A stretch of 64,000 nt of DNA. It comes from Musa acuminata AAA Group. Lineage: Eukaryota > Streptophyta > Magnoliopsida > Zingiberales > Musaceae. Made by a program: the position numbers and the translations under genes. Of the stretch, positions 46,500-58,611 are shown piece by piece. Numbering within the stretch: the stretch's first letter is position 1; each line of letters begins with the position of its first letter. A model generated the notes under the pieces. The model searched no databases, had not been told where the DNA came from, and saw nothing but the letters and a program-made list of their open reading frames with translations. The DNA is taken from positions 15,832,501-15,896,500 of the forward strand of contig NC_088327.1 in assembly GCF_036884655.1 (NCBI RefSeq), written 5' to 3'.

Positions 46500-47340
46500 T
46501 GTTATTTTATATTTTGCAATGGTATTTCCGTCCATACATTCTTATGCTTCTAGTGTCCTTATACTCTTTGGATCAAATTATTCAGAATGACCAGAGCATA
46601 TGCAATTCACACTAGACGTATGAGATCTTGATTTAGCATTACTTGTTGAAAAGCCTATAGATTTGATTGATAAAAGTACTATAGAACGAATTAATGAAAT
46701 GAAGGCTTTGGAAAGATCTGATAGGCTTAGTTTAATGTTCATAAGAATGATAATTGAAAAGAACATAAAGACTTCATTACCGATTGCAACTAATGCACGA
46801 GAATATTTAAAGGTTATTGAAGACATATTTAAATCTGCTGATACGTCATTGGTTGACATACTAATGAAACAACTGATTACGGCTCAATATGATGACACTC
46901 AAGGAATTCAGGATCATATCCTCAATATGTTTGATAAAGCTACAAAACTTAAAGCATTAGGTATCAATGTTAATGAGTTTTTCCTCGTGAAATTCATTCT
47001 TAATTCTTTTCCTTCTTAGTTTGGCCCATTTAAGATTTACTATAATACAAATAAGGATAAGTAAGACCTGAATAAGTTAACTAGTATAAGTGTTTAGGAA
47101 AAATTCAGATTAAGATAGAAAAGCTCATATAATGTCATGACTACTACTCAAGGAGTTGGTAATAAGAAAAGAAAATTGAAGCATCATCCATCAAACAAAT
47201 TTGTTGGGTCTGAAAGTGTTAAACAGACTAATGAAAAGAAAGTTTTTATAGTAAAGTGTTTCTTTTATGGCAAGAAAGGACATGTGAAAAAGGATTGCAT
47301 TAAACATAAGACTTAGTTCGAAAAAATAAAATATAAACTT
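46500..47340 (+). pseudogene. Gag of plus-strand Copia element, broken
   Basis: 46,663-47,019 encodes a gag core (INEMKALERSDRLSLMFIRM, then LMKQLITAQYDDTQGIQDHI). After a stop, a knuckle-like CFFYGKKGHVKKDC appears at about 47,258-47,300, with the second Cys replaced by Tyr. Confidence 0.8.
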
Positions 47341-50060
47341 GACTTTTGTATATTTCAAATCAAATATTATAAAAGTTCCTTCTAATACTTCGTGGATTTG
47401 TTTTGGTGCTTTAACTCATATTACTAATAATATGTATGGATTTCTTTCAATCCAAAAACTAAAAGAACATGAAAGATTCATAATTATGAAAAATCGTCTC
47501 AAAGTGAAAGTGATATGAGTATAGACTTATCGTCTACGCCTAGAGACAAGTCATCTGATGGATCTTGTTGACACATGTTGTGTTTTTGTTATTTCTAAAA
47601 ATTTAGTTTTTCTATTTAGAATTGATGAGTTAGGATATTGTCTTTCTTTTGGTAATGGTAAATTTAGTATATTTTATGATTCAGTAAAAGTTGGTTCTGA
47701 AATTTTGTGTAATGGTTTGTACAGAATTAGTTTGCAAAGACATTATTGACCTTGCAATCAAGTGTTGGATTGAAATGTAGTTTCAATAATGAAATATCTT
47801 CTATACTATGGCATAGACGATTGTGGTATATCTCCAAAGAAATAATAGAAAGATTAGTCAAGGATAATATTTTGGAATATTTAGACTTCACTAATTTTAA
47901 TATTTGTATAGATTGCATTAAGGAAAAGCAAACTAAACATGCAAAGAAAAATACCATAAGAAGTAAAGAACTCCTTGAGATTATTTATACTTATATTTGC
48001 AAACCACTCCATATTCCTTATTTTAGTGGAGAAAGATATTTCATTATATTTATAAATGACATATCCAACTATATTTATCTAATATATGAAAAGTCTCATG
48101 CCGTTGACACTCTTGAAGTGTACATAATTAGGTCGAGAGACAATTAGATAAAAAAGTTAAAATTATCAGATCTGACAGAGATAATGAATTTTGTGGTAGA
48201 TATAATGGATCTGATTATAATATTGGTCCTTTTGCTAGATTCCTAGAACAATAGAGTATTTGTGCTTAATATGTATTATCATGTGTGTCACAACAGAATA
48301 GTGTTGTTGAAAGACGAAATCGTACTCTTATGGATATAGTTAGGAGCATGATGAGTTATTCCTCTATGCTTGAGTCAATATGGGATGTAGCTTTTAGAAT
48401 AGCTATGCACATCTTGAACAGGGTTTCTTGTAAGTCGATTCCATCACTCCATTTGAGTTATGGACTGGTAGGAAGCATAATCTGAGATATTTATATATTT
48501 GGGAGGTATTATACAGAGATAAGAGTATTCAATCCATATGAAAAGAAATTGGATCCAAGAACTATTTATGGATATTTTATTAGTTATCCAGAAAAATCTA
48601 AGAGATATAAATTTTATTGCCCTAATCATGGTACGAGGATAGTAGAATATGGTAATGCAATATTCTTAGAAAAAAAAAATTAGTGGGAGTGAAAAATCTC
48701 GAAGGATCAATTTTGATATTAAGAAGATTCAAGTTAATTCTCCAATATCATCTTCTATTCAAGAAATTATTGTTCCTCAAATTAATAAGAGAATTGATAA
48801 GGGTGAACAACAAAATAACATTAATGAACTCTCACGTGACGTTGATGTCGTCACTAATGATCTTATAGAACAATCACAATTGGTAGCTTTGAGAAGATCT
48901 TAAAAGAAAAGAAAATATGTCATTTCTGATGATTATGTAGTATATCTACAAGAATCAGATTATGATATATGAATAAAAAGAGACCCCTTATCATTCTCAC
49001 AAGCCATATAAAGTTACGATTCTGAAAAATAGTATGATGCAATGAAAGAAGAGTTAAAATCAATGGTCCAAAATGATATTTGAAAACTCATTGAATTATC
49101 CAATAATTGTAAAAGAGTCAATTGTAAATGAGTCTTTAAGACAAAACATGATTGGACGGGCAATATCGAATGATATAAAGCCAAACTTGTGGCCCAAAGA
49201 TTTTCTCAAAATGAAAGCATCGATTATAACGAGACTTTTTTCTCTAGTTTCTAGAAAGGACTCGTTAAGAATCGTTATGACATTAGTAGCTTATTATGAT
49301 CTTGAATTACACTAGATGGATGTGAAAATAATATTTCTGAATAGGGATTTAAATGAGGAAATATATATGAAACAACCTAAAGGAATCATAGAAAAGTGAA
49401 AAGAAGGTTGGGCTTGTAAACTTGAGAAATCCATTTATAACCTTAAACAAGCTTCCAAACAATGATATATAAAGTTTAATGGTACCATTATTTCTTTCGA
49501 ATTTAAGGAAAATATTGTTGATCAATACATATATTTGAAGGTAAGTGGGAGCAAGTTTATTATCTTTGTCTTATATATGGATGAAAGTTTACTTGCTAGT
49601 AGTGATCTTGGTTTGTTATACAAAACCAAGATATTTCTCAATAATAACTTTAAGATAGTTGATATGAATGAGGCAGCCTATGTTATTGACATTAAGATAT
49701 TCAGACATAGACTTATTGCATCATCAATAATGAAAGCTGAATTTGTGGCATGCTTTGAGGCCATAAATCAAGTCTTATGGTTATAAAATTTTATCTTAAG
49801 ACTTGATGTGGTTAACTCAATTGCCAAACTGCTGAAGATATTTTATGATAATACCGTAGTAATTTTCTTATCTAAGAATGACAAGTACTCTAGTGATTCT
49901 AAGCATATCGAGATAAAGTACTTGGTGGTTAGAGAAAGAGTCCAAAAATAACAAATGTCAATTCAGAACCTAAGCATCACTATGATGATTACTGATCAAT
50001 TTACTAAAGCTTTACAGTATAAAATATTTAAAGAATATATTTTTAGAATGGAACTTGTGA
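47341..50060 (+). pseudogene. Protease-integrase-RT-RNase H of plus-strand Copia element, broken
   Basis: 47,390-47,450 has protease-like SWICFGALTHITN. 47,746-48,147 has the integrase zinc region (LWHRRLWYISKEIIERL ... CIDCIKEKQTKHAKK). 48,285-48,485 has the core end (NSVVERRNRTLMDIVRSMMS). RT text is near 49,070-49,330 and 49,535-49,690 (FVLYMDESLLASSD, with the catalytic YxDD read as YMDE). RNase H is near 49,720-49,960. Stops recur throughout. Confidence 0.75.
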
Positions 50061-50518
50061 GCAATCCATAAAAGATATAGTGATGGATGTTTAGGTGGAT
50101 GCTATTATTAATATTTTTTCTTGCTCAATTAAAGTTATTTGTTTCTACTATCATGTTTATATTTATGTTTATGCATATTATAATTAAATATGATAATATG
50201 ATTGTCTTGACAATATAAATTATATGAGTCATTATAGACTATATTAGGAAAGACTAACAATGATGTGGTACGTAGAAGGGAGTATGATATTGATGATATA
50301 CAATTGCTATGACTAATATTGATAGTTGGACATAATATAGTATTATTATGTTTATTTGACTTATTTGCTTGTTTTTATAATTCATAGCCATGTATAAAAT
50401 ATTTTTCAAAATTTTTGGAATCCAATTAGGTAAAATTATTTTCAAACAAATTTTATTTTATTTATTTTAATTTTAAATATCTTTTATATCTTATCAATTA
50501 ACAGGTCAAGTGGGAGAA
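50061..50518 (+). other. 3' untranslated part of plus-strand Copia element
   Basis: AT-rich, ending in GTCAAGTGGGAGAA, the purine tract directly before the 3' LTR. Confidence 0.6.
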
Positions 50519-51032
50519 TATTAGATTTTATGGCCCTTTATAATTAGATAAGATATATAATAGAACTAATTAGATTTTGATGACATATATTGGCTAATAG
50601 AAAAGTTTATATTATAATAGGATTCCTTAGGGGATGCCATTGATGGAAGAAACTCTCCTAATAACTTATCCTAGACCCTCTACTCTCGCCTATAAATAGA
50701 GAAGACATCTAGGGACTGGATAAGGCATGCAACGTATCTCATAGAGAACACAATTGAGATATTACAGTTTCTCTCTCAACCTCCTTGAACTATCAATCTA
50801 AGTGGTCCTATGAAAGGATAAGAAGAGAGGAGAAGGAAAGTCTAGTTCTCCTTACAGATTGACAATGATTTTGGATATAAAGACGGTGCCCTTGCATATC
50901 ACATAGAGACCCTTTTCATATGGCATCAAAAGGTATGCATCGTAAAACAAATCTAATGTTATTTGATTTCAATCTTGGCATAAGAGATTTTTTCCACATT
51001 ACATATAACATATTATAGATTTTATGCTTATA
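50519..51032 (+). repeat. 3' LTR of plus-strand Copia element
   Basis: 514 bp, starting TATTAGATTTTATGG (TG start mutated) and ending TTTATGCTTATA (CA end mutated). It contains a CTATAAATAGAGAAG TATA-like site near 50,692. Confidence 0.8.
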
Positions 51033-52646
51033 ATAGGCATAAAAGATTTTATTCTTTATGAATATTAAACTAAGCTTATCAGATCTTTCCCAAGTTTTCA
51101 TTTCATTAACTTGTTTCATAGTACTTTCATCAATCAAGTTTGTAGGCTTTTTAACAAGCAATACTAAGTCAAGATCTAATATGCCTAGTGTAAATTGCAC
51201 ATGCTCTAACCATTCTGAATAATTTGATCCAGAGAATACAGAGACACTAGAAGCATAAGAATGTATGGATGGAAGTACCATTGTAAAATATAAAATAATA
51301 TTAATGCTTTGAGTTTTTCAAAATATGATATCATCTATATTTCACCTTTGAGTGAAATATTAATATATCTAGTATTCACTTAAGATTATCTATGGATGAC
51401 TAATATCATCCTTGTGGAATAGTATTGTTACAATTTGGTATACAACCCTAAACTGAAAGGATATCCAAAACACTATCATCCTACAATATCATATAATTAT
51501 TTGAAGAAGATTCTCTATTGAGATTATCTAAATCTCATAATTATGTGTGTCATTATGAATATTATTTTCTTAATATAATTTAGGACTAATTCTTTAATAT
51601 TATTTTATAAGTTATTGGTCTAGGTTACTTTGCTGGCTATCAGACTAATACAATAATACAAAATATAATTTAAAATATTTTTTAAATGATAAAACTTTTA
51701 TTGTAATTCATATCTCAAAAGCCTATCACTCAAGCCCGTGCGGTGCCTACGCGATCTGCCCAACGCTCGACCTATGCTCGCGAGTGGCTGTCGTCACTTG
51801 CGCACGGTTGGCCACGGCTCCTGCCCACACACGTTTGCTGAGTGCGGGTGGCTGCCGATTGTGCGACCCCCCTGCAACACTAACCTCGCATGTGGCTTAT
51901 GCCCGAGTGTGGTCCATTGCTTGGGCATGTCCTACCCGCACACGACTATCACTTAGACGCAACTGCAGTGCGCAAGCTGCCCGGCGTAGCCGTTGTCGTC
52001 AACAAATCTACTAGCCATACGTAACAAGGCTGACAACAGCGCTGCATAGCGATCCTTTGCGATTATTAAAGATCATGTTTACAAGAAATCTAACATTATC
52101 TACAAGTAGACGATAAAACAGAATAGATAGGAATGCATATCAATAAAATATAGATCATTCAAGTATCGTAAATAAAAATAATAAATCTAAAGTATTTGAT
52201 CTCAAGAACCTAGGCTCTGATACCAATTGTAAACATAAAATTTGTAATATACTATATATAATGCGAAAAAAATCTTATATGCCAGGATTAAAATCAAATA
52301 ACATTATATCTGTTTTATGATGCATACCTTTTGATGCCATTTGAAAAGGATCTCTATATGATCTGCAAGGGCATCATCTTTAGATCCAAAATCGTTATCA
52401 ATATATAAGGATAACTAGACTCTCCTTCTTTAATCTTTCAATTGCGTTCTATATGAGATGTGTAATATAACTCATCCAGTCCCTAGAGCAGAAGGTCTAA
52501 AATAAATTATTAGAAGAGTTCGTCCCATCAGGCATATCCCCTCAGAAATCCTACTATAATATATATATATTTTTATTAGCCAATATCATAATCCAATTAA
52601 TTCTATTATATATCTTATTCAATTATAATGAACCACAAAATCTTGA
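51033..52646 (-). mobile_element. Truncated minus-strand copy of the same Copia family
   Basis: On the minus strand: LTR 52,646-52,228, primer site (AATTGGTATCAGAGCC), GC-rich leader 52,060-51,728, then gag start (51,281 down to about 51,040). It stops abruptly against the 3' LTR of the plus-strand copy. Gag text NEMKTWERSDKLSLIFIKNK matches the plus-strand copy at 46,690-46,750. All of pol and the other LTR are missing. Confidence 0.8.
52228..52646 (-). repeat. 5' LTR of the minus-strand Copia copy
   Basis: The reverse complement ends TTTATGTTTACA, the unmutated form of the LTR end at 44,845 and 51,032. It is shorter than the 514-bp LTR of the plus copy. Confidence 0.75.
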
Positions 52647-53835
52647 ACTTGTTTTAAATCACCTTTGAATTTGAGCTGTAAAAAAGAATAGCGTCGTATT
52701 TGGTTTGTAAATTATATTCTTCCACTAATGCTATGTCTGAATCAAAAGGTTAAGGCGTTTGTTCACACAAAATCTACTGATGGTCACTATGTCATGCTAG
52801 ATTGAATTGGGAGTAGTCTCCTCTTGCATCAGGTACTTATGATGCCTTTTGGTTATTTTTTGAGATGCAACTTGCTGGTGTACGTAACAGATGTAATTAC
52901 ATCTGCTTCTATCTGTTTGTAACCAAAATAGGTTTATCTAACATGGAATGGAAGAACAAATGGTGATACACCAGAGTTTGATTACTGGAACATGTACCAG
53001 TTGTATGTTATGTCTTTGCTTGAATACCGAAGGGGTAATTTTAGTTTGTGTTATTAGGATCGATGGGGTTTTATGGGTACTACCAGGAGCTGGAGCAAAA
53101 TAATTAATTGTATTGTGAGTCTAAAGGCAGTTTTGGTTTTAAATCTTATGAAGTATGATCACTTCATAACCCTTGATGATCATCTTGGATAAATGGCATC
53201 TCATTCCCATAATCATGCAAGCAATTCATGTCATTGACCAGGCATTTACTATGATCAAGGATGATTAACTAAGACTTTAAAGCAACTAGCAAATTTGGAG
53301 TATGATTTCTTCTTGGTCAAAATGAGTTGACATGCAGGTTTGACGGCTGCAAGGACTTGTGTCAGCTAGCTTGCTTATGGATCTCTACCCTGCAAAACCT
53401 GATCCCCTGGTGTTGCAGCTACCTCAATCCTTCTGGCTGATTTGCTTGGATCTTGCAGGCCAACTTTCTTGTTAATGGATGGCCACCGCATTGCTTGAAT
53501 GCCGGCAGTCAGGTGACCCTAGCGGAACTCTCTGTATTGGTTTCTTGAATGGCTGTACAAGAAGCAAAAAAGAAGCTCCGCAGTATGGAGCATCATTGTT
53601 TGCATTCATGGTCGATGCATTTATGCTTCATAGGGTTACAATTTGTGTCAGTTTCTTGGATGACCGTAGAAGAGAAGAAAAAGAAGATCCGTCGTATTGA
53701 GCTTCTTTGTTTACATCACAATCGATGCATTTTTGCTTTATCTGACTTACCACTCTTTAACTAAATTTTTAGAACTATCTTATAACTGAGTCTATAATAA
53801 GGTTGGATTTTTAGAACTATCTTATAATTAAAGTT
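52647..53835 (+). pseudogene. Exon-like pseudogene pieces and tandem duplications
   Basis: An exon-like piece ending at 52,832 (FVHTKSTDGHYVMLD, stop, IGSSLLLHQ, donor GTACTT) would splice to 52,932-53,034 (YLTWNGRTNGDTPEFDYWNM, then YQLYVMSLLEYRR). Further coding-like text (ATSILLADLLGSC) lies near 53,410-53,460, again with stops. I cannot name the gene. 53,541-53,762 is a 111-bp tandem duplication (starts TTTCTTGAATGG and TTTCTTGGATGA). 53,765-53,815 has a doubled 'tttttagaactatcttataa'. It could be the far side of the gene fragment at 43,690-44,260, split by the Copia pair, but no shared exon proves it. Confidence 0.4.
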
Positions 53836-54295
53836 TGTTATAGACAAACTTCTAAACAGGATGTTCGATGTAATACTTATGTATGTCCGTATATTTTGGT
53901 ATGTTCATTTTTGCCTAGTATGTAGAGGGACAGTCGAATGCTTAATACTCTCATTTTAGTTGGGTTTGGTGACCGCTTTAGGCTTATAAATAAAGGTTGT
54001 GTCATATGGACACTTGTGAGAGATTTTCGATCTGTAATGTACCATTTTGACCTTTTGTTGTGTAACTGTTTAGAGCTTGTAAAGTCTGTTTGTAATTTGC
54101 ATTGTCTATGAGGTGTTTCTTGGAATGTTTGCTTATGGATCCCGAGTGAAGTATTTTCTCTAACCCGTTTTCTCTTTTGTGGGTCCTGAGGGATTATGGG
54201 AGGCTTCGAGGAAGCTGACATTTACGGACGGACACGCAAGGGTGCCATACGACTTAGGCAAAACTAACTAAGTCCGTGACAAAATGGTAGCAGAA
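53836..54295 (+). repeat. Gypsy-type LTR with primer-site-like end
   Basis: Begins TGTTATAGACAAACTTC and ends AAGTCCGTGACA at about 54,280. A TTATAAATAAAGG TATA-like site lies near 53,980, and TGGTAGCAGAA follows at 54,285, close to a methionine-tRNA primer site. No coding part follows, so it is a truncated element or LTR remnant. Confidence 0.5.
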
Positions 54296-55009
54296 ATCAT
54301 CATGCCCCATGCAAGGTAAGAGTATTTTCTCTTAAAAGATGATATGAGTTCGTAATTTTAACAATGTTTGATTGTGTAGAAGGCACTTAATACTGACTTC
54401 TTAGAGCAGTTAAGTGCAAGTTTTTCTCAGTATATGTATTATGAATGGTTCGAAACATGCTGTAATGCATTGATAATGATGGTTTCCAACCTTTAAGATG
54501 CCTAATTATTTAGGTTTATATCACTACTTATTTAGATTTTTTTGCAGGGATCAGTTGGCAAAAAACTTGTCAGTGTGTAACAAGAGATTTTATTATTATT
54601 ATTATTATTATTAGATAATTTTTTTGTCATACGATGGTCATCAGTATGCTTGCCACAAATTCATCTTCTTTTTGTATTAAGTCGATATCAGTTAGTATTA
54701 TAATTAATTAATACGAAAAGTTATATTCTCGAGAAAAAAATTTCTGAATCACAATTTATTTTGCCAGCTGAGACATGTAAAACTTACCATAATTGATCAC
54801 TGTGAATCGGCAAATAAGAAAAGAAAGAGTCAATTTGCAATGTGAAATTACATACATTACACATTAAACGCATGAAATATATCTTTTTCTTTTCAGTGCA
54901 ACGGATTGGATTGGAATACGTATCCGATCCATATAAAGCTGTTGCACAAAACAAAGGAATGGGTTAAAAGGGCCGTATTACGTGTTCGAGGTACCCATGA
55001 GCGGTGCAA
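54296..55009. other. AT-rich upstream region of the PPR gene
   Basis: It contains an ATT microsatellite at 54,589-54,613 and, at 54,931-54,937, an ATATAAA TATA-like site about 80 bases before the ATG. No other gene was seen. Confidence 0.5.
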
Positions 55010-56458
55010 ATGAGAATGGGGTTCTCCTCGACGACGGGGAGTACCGCAGCAGCTGCGCCTCTGCCTCATATGATCCCCAAGTCTACACTTCGCCACTGCT
55101 ATTGTAACAGCGGCAGCAGCAGCACATCCCCAGCAGCAGCAGTGAGATGGAGGCCGCAGCTGTCTCGTCCTCCTGTTCCAGTACCGCCTCAGGTACTGCT
55201 CCCGTTGCGCCGCCCCCAGCAACCATCACCAGCAAACAACCCCCGCCCGCTCCCGACCAAGCCTTCCCCACGTCGTCCTGTTGTTGACGCACCCGATCAC
55301 AGCAGCCACGACGATGACGATGGTGATGAGTGCAGCAGCAGCAGCAGTGGCAGAAACGTAAAGAACTCGTCGTGTACTCCCACCGATGTCCTCCGCCTCA
55401 TGGACGTCCTGCAGCTCCCCGTGGACGAGGACTTGTACGTTTCCCTTATCAAGGAGTGCGCCGAGTATCGGGACGCCGCCCAGGGCGACAGAGTCTACGC
55501 TCACATCCGCCGTAGCCTCCCCGACCTCCTGCGCGGGCCCGCCGGCCTTCACCTCGCCAACCGCTTGCTGTTCATGTTCGCCGCCTGCGGCCAGCAGCAC
55601 GTAGCCCGCCAGCTCTTCGACCAAATGCACTTTAGAGATGCCACCTCCTTGGCGGTCGTGATCGCCGCCCTGTCGGCCAGCGGCAGCCACGGCGATGCGC
55701 TGCGGCTGTTCGTGGAAATGTGCGTGAGAAGCGGTGGCCGTTCGCCGGTGCTTGAGCCGGGTGTTTGCTGGCTGGAAGCCCTCGTCACCGTTCTCAGGTC
55801 GTGCGCTCGGACGAGAGAGCTGGGTTTTGGCCGGCAGGTTCACGGGCTGGCCCTCAAGGTGCTAGGAGGCGATGACGCTGTTCTTCTCGGAGATGTGGGC
55901 GAGTCGCTCATCCAATTCTACAGCAGACTTGGGCACCACGGCAGCGCCGTAAAACTCTTCGAGGGGACGCGGTCTCAGAGTGCAGCGGCTTGGACGTGCA
56001 TGATCAGTGGGTACTCTAGAGAAGGGCGGTTCAAGGAGGCCATCGGCGTCTTCAGAGAGATGGGAAGAGCAGGACGGAGGAAGAACTGCCACGTTTTCTC
56101 GAGCACTCTCTCGGCATGCGCGAAGATGGGGGACGGTGGCTGGAGCGGCAAGCAAGTTCATGCCGCTGCCATCAAATTGGGAACAAGCTCGGACGGGTTC
56201 GTCTGTAGCAGCTTGGTAGACATGTACATGAAACACGAGCTTCCAACTGAGGCGCAGAGAGCATTTGCGACGATGGACGGCATGCGAGACTGCGTGTGCT
56301 GGAAGTCTTTGCTCATTGGCTATGCGCGGAGTGGATGCGGCATGGAGGCTGTCAAGTTGCTGTATGAAATGAAGGCCGCAGGAATCAACCTGCAAGAATC
56401 GATAGTCCACGAAGCAATGACGGCTTTGGACATCGTAAAACAGGTGCAGGAAACATGA
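55010..56458 (+). CDS. Pentatricopeptide repeat (PPR) protein, organelle-targeted type
   Basis: Single exon; starting at the ATG at 55,010 it gives 482 residues. Another Met lies two codons further. The N-terminus (about 110 residues) is rich in Ser, Pro and Arg and low in acids, like a plastid or mitochondrial transit peptide, followed by an acidic DDDDGDECSSSSSG patch. PPR motifs are visible from about residue 150: LLFMFAACGQQHVARQLFDQ, SLIQFYSRLGHHGSAVKLFE, AAWTCMISGYSREGRFKEAI, then SLVDMYMKHELPTEAQRAFA and YARSGCGMEAVKLLYEMK. The arrangement is PLS-like without an E or DYW tail. It resembles Arabidopsis At1g31790-type proteins from memory. PPR proteins bind organelle RNA; the target is unknown. 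High GC matches monocot intronless genes. Apparently intact. Confidence 0.88.
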   Translation: MRMGFSSTTGSTAAAAPLPHMIPKSTLRHCYCNSGSSSTSPAAAVRWRPQLSRPPVPVPPQVLLPLRRPQQPSPANNPRPLPTKPSPRRPVVDAPDHSSHDDDDGDECSSSSSGRNVKNSSCTPTDVLRLMDVLQLPVDEDLYVSLIKECAEYRDAAQGDRVYAHIRRSLPDLLRGPAGLHLANRLLFMFAACGQQHVARQLFDQMHFRDATSLAVVIAALSASGSHGDALRLFVEMCVRSGGRSPVLEPGVCWLEALVTVLRSCARTRELGFGRQVHGLALKVLGGDDAVLLGDVGESLIQFYSRLGHHGSAVKLFEGTRSQSAAAWTCMISGYSREGRFKEAIGVFREMGRAGRRKNCHVFSSTLSACAKMGDGGWSGKQVHAAAIKLGTSSDGFVCSSLVDMYMKHELPTEAQRAFATMDGMRDCVCWKSLLIGYARSGCGMEAVKLLYEMKAAGINLQESIVHEAMTALDIVKQVQET

Positions 56459-56648
56459 AGATACGGCTAATCTTCTCTATTGTAACGTCAACTGGACCTG
56501 GAAGTCTTGCTTCAGAAAGATCAAGCCTTCTTGTACAGATTCAGCTTTGTCGTTCTTCATGAACAGACAAACGACCATGATCGAATTCTGCAATCGAGCA
56601 AAGAAATGATCAGAGACGCAGCAGCAGATGCATGTCACAATGAGTATG
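56459..56648 (+). other. 3' flank of the PPR gene up to the retroelement LTR
   Basis: Probable 3' untranslated region. 56,644-56,648 (GTATG) directly precedes the LTR end and would be the target-site copy; its partner is lost with the element's other end. Confidence 0.5.
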
Positions 56649-58566
56649 TGTCAGGATTTTATTATTTTTATTTTCATACAGGCCAAATAAATAAATATCA
56701 TTTTATTCATCATCTATAACCATTTATTACAATTCATTTATTTATCAAATTACAAATAGAAAAGTTAACTTCAAGAGTCATCCAAGTGGCTCTACCTAGC
56801 GGTAGAGGAAGGTTCGCTCTCCACTGGAATTCGATTTAGTACTAGAGGGAGGCTGCTCTGAAAATCAAAAACAAAGAAAATTCAGCAATGCTGAGTAGGA
56901 ACCCCAAAAGTCAAATCAAGATAAATACATGACCAAAATTCAATCAATCATCCCATTGGCGTATATCAAGTACCCGAAGGAACACTCCCCCAACAGCGGA
57001 TGGAGAGGCTATATCCTACGGGATGAGTTTGTGTTCTCCCAACAGCGGATGGAGGCAAACTCATATCACACTCCCAACAGCGGATGGAGTGGTGTCCCAC
57101 ACCCGCCAAAGTGGGGACACGTTCCTCCCAACAGCGGATGGAGGAACCGTCTAACCGCCACGTCTAACGACCCGCTAATCCCCGAAGGGAATCGCCCTAC
57201 CTGCTCTTGGCAGGAATATAATCTCACACTGGTCATATCCATTTCGGGATGAAATAACATATTTAAAACATCTCTTTCAAAAATCATCAATATCAAATAA
57301 TATAAATTAACCCTCAATTGACTTGAACTCTAGTTTAATCGATTCAATTGAACTCGGTTTACTAGAGCCTAACTGAACTGATCTCTAATCCTTATTTAAC
57401 TGGTCTCGAACCACCCTAGACTAGTATAATTTAGACTAGATTAAGTTCAATTTAGGTTAAACTAACTTGAATAAGTCAATCAATTCGGAATCACCCTGAA
57501 TTGATCTAGACTAATCAAGTCTAGTTTAATTCAATCAATATTTGGGCTCAAGTTCAACAATAATATTGGGCTAGATTGAGCCAGTCCATCTACTGGTCAT
57601 GTGCATTATACATGATTGAGCATGCATTATATAAAACTGGCCCAGCCCTGGCCCATGGACTAGTCATAGCATATATCCATTAACAACATAAATGAAAACA
57701 TAATAATGCATTAAAAGATAGATGAGGAGAAAAGCTTTAATACAAAGAAATAACATTCTCAATTTGACTAGAAATCATAAGACATTAAAAGAGTGACTAG
57801 GAGATAAGTTTTAACGTAAGGAAATAGCTTTCTAAATTCAAATAAAAATCATGTTTTCAACACATAAAATTTCAACATATTCTAGTCATATTTTAAATCA
57901 TTCAGAATAATATATTTTAAATTTCAGATCAAAGAATATCAAAAAAAGAGATTTTAGATAATATATTCTAGTCTAACAAGATTTTAATCCAAATAAGATT
58001 GAAGATAAACTGTAATACAGAAAATATATCATATAAAACATATATTTTTTTTTTACATATTTAATTCTACAATAAAAACCTTAATCATGGGTCAAAGAAT
58101 ATTATGAAAACTTTAATTGATTATTTTAATATAAAAAATTTGACATTTAAAGAATTGATAAATATTTTTCAAACTATAAAACTTTCAACATTTAAAGAAT
58201 CAAAATAAAAGCTAAAACTTTTAAGAAAGGTAGGGAAACCTACCTCTTGTCAATAAGGTGTAACTCCTCGTTCCTCCCGTTGCCAAGCTCAACTAGGTGA
58301 GGAACGAAGGAGAGAAATCCCTCCCTTTAAATAGGAGGAGGTGAGCCTCTATTAAGAGAAATAAATTTTAATTTTCGTATTTATTTAATATAAATTATTT
58401 CCATTTAATATACTAACAAATATGATATCATCATATTTGGAATACTTACTAGTTATTTCCTTAATTCATATCATCAAACAAGGAAGTAGATTAAGATTTC
58501 CTTAAATTATAATAACAAGTAAGGAAAGAAAATCAATTCCTAACTTAAATATTTGATGTGATTACA
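56649..58566 (-). repeat. 3' LTR of chromovirus (Tekay-like), about 1.9 kb
   Basis: On the minus strand it starts TGTAATCACATC just after a purine tract (GAGGGGAGAAA) and ends CCTGACA at 56,649. It contains four copies of CAACAGCGGATGGA at 56,991, 57,040, 57,075 and 57,129. A second short motif set (GAACTCGGTTTAC, ACTGATCTC) spans 57,310-57,500. No second LTR is present. Confidence 0.72.
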
Positions 58567-58611
58567 TTTCTCCCCTCATATAGGAAATTTGGTCCCCAAA
58601 TTTAGCTTACC

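Larger units (their letters stand above)
44390..51032 (+). mobile_element. Decayed Copia retrotransposon, plus strand
   Basis: A truncated 5' LTR (44,433-44,845), primer site, GC-rich leader, gag, protease, integrase, RT, RNase H and a full 3' LTR (50,519-51,032) follow in Copia order. The 5' LTR lacks its first part and is preceded by a stray 40-bp leader piece (44,392-44,432) that recurs at 44,985-45,025. That shows rearrangement with another copy. Numerous stops make it inactive. Confidence 0.8.

Noticed and set aside
55226..55843. Long minus-strand frame (205 codons) within the PPR gene
   Set aside because: Shadow of a GC-rich coding region; the plus strand carries PPR motifs.
56991..57142. 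Regular short repeats with spacers, superficially CRISPR-like
   Set aside because: Only four 14-bp copies with unequal spacing inside a plant LTR; no cas genes and a eukaryotic setting.
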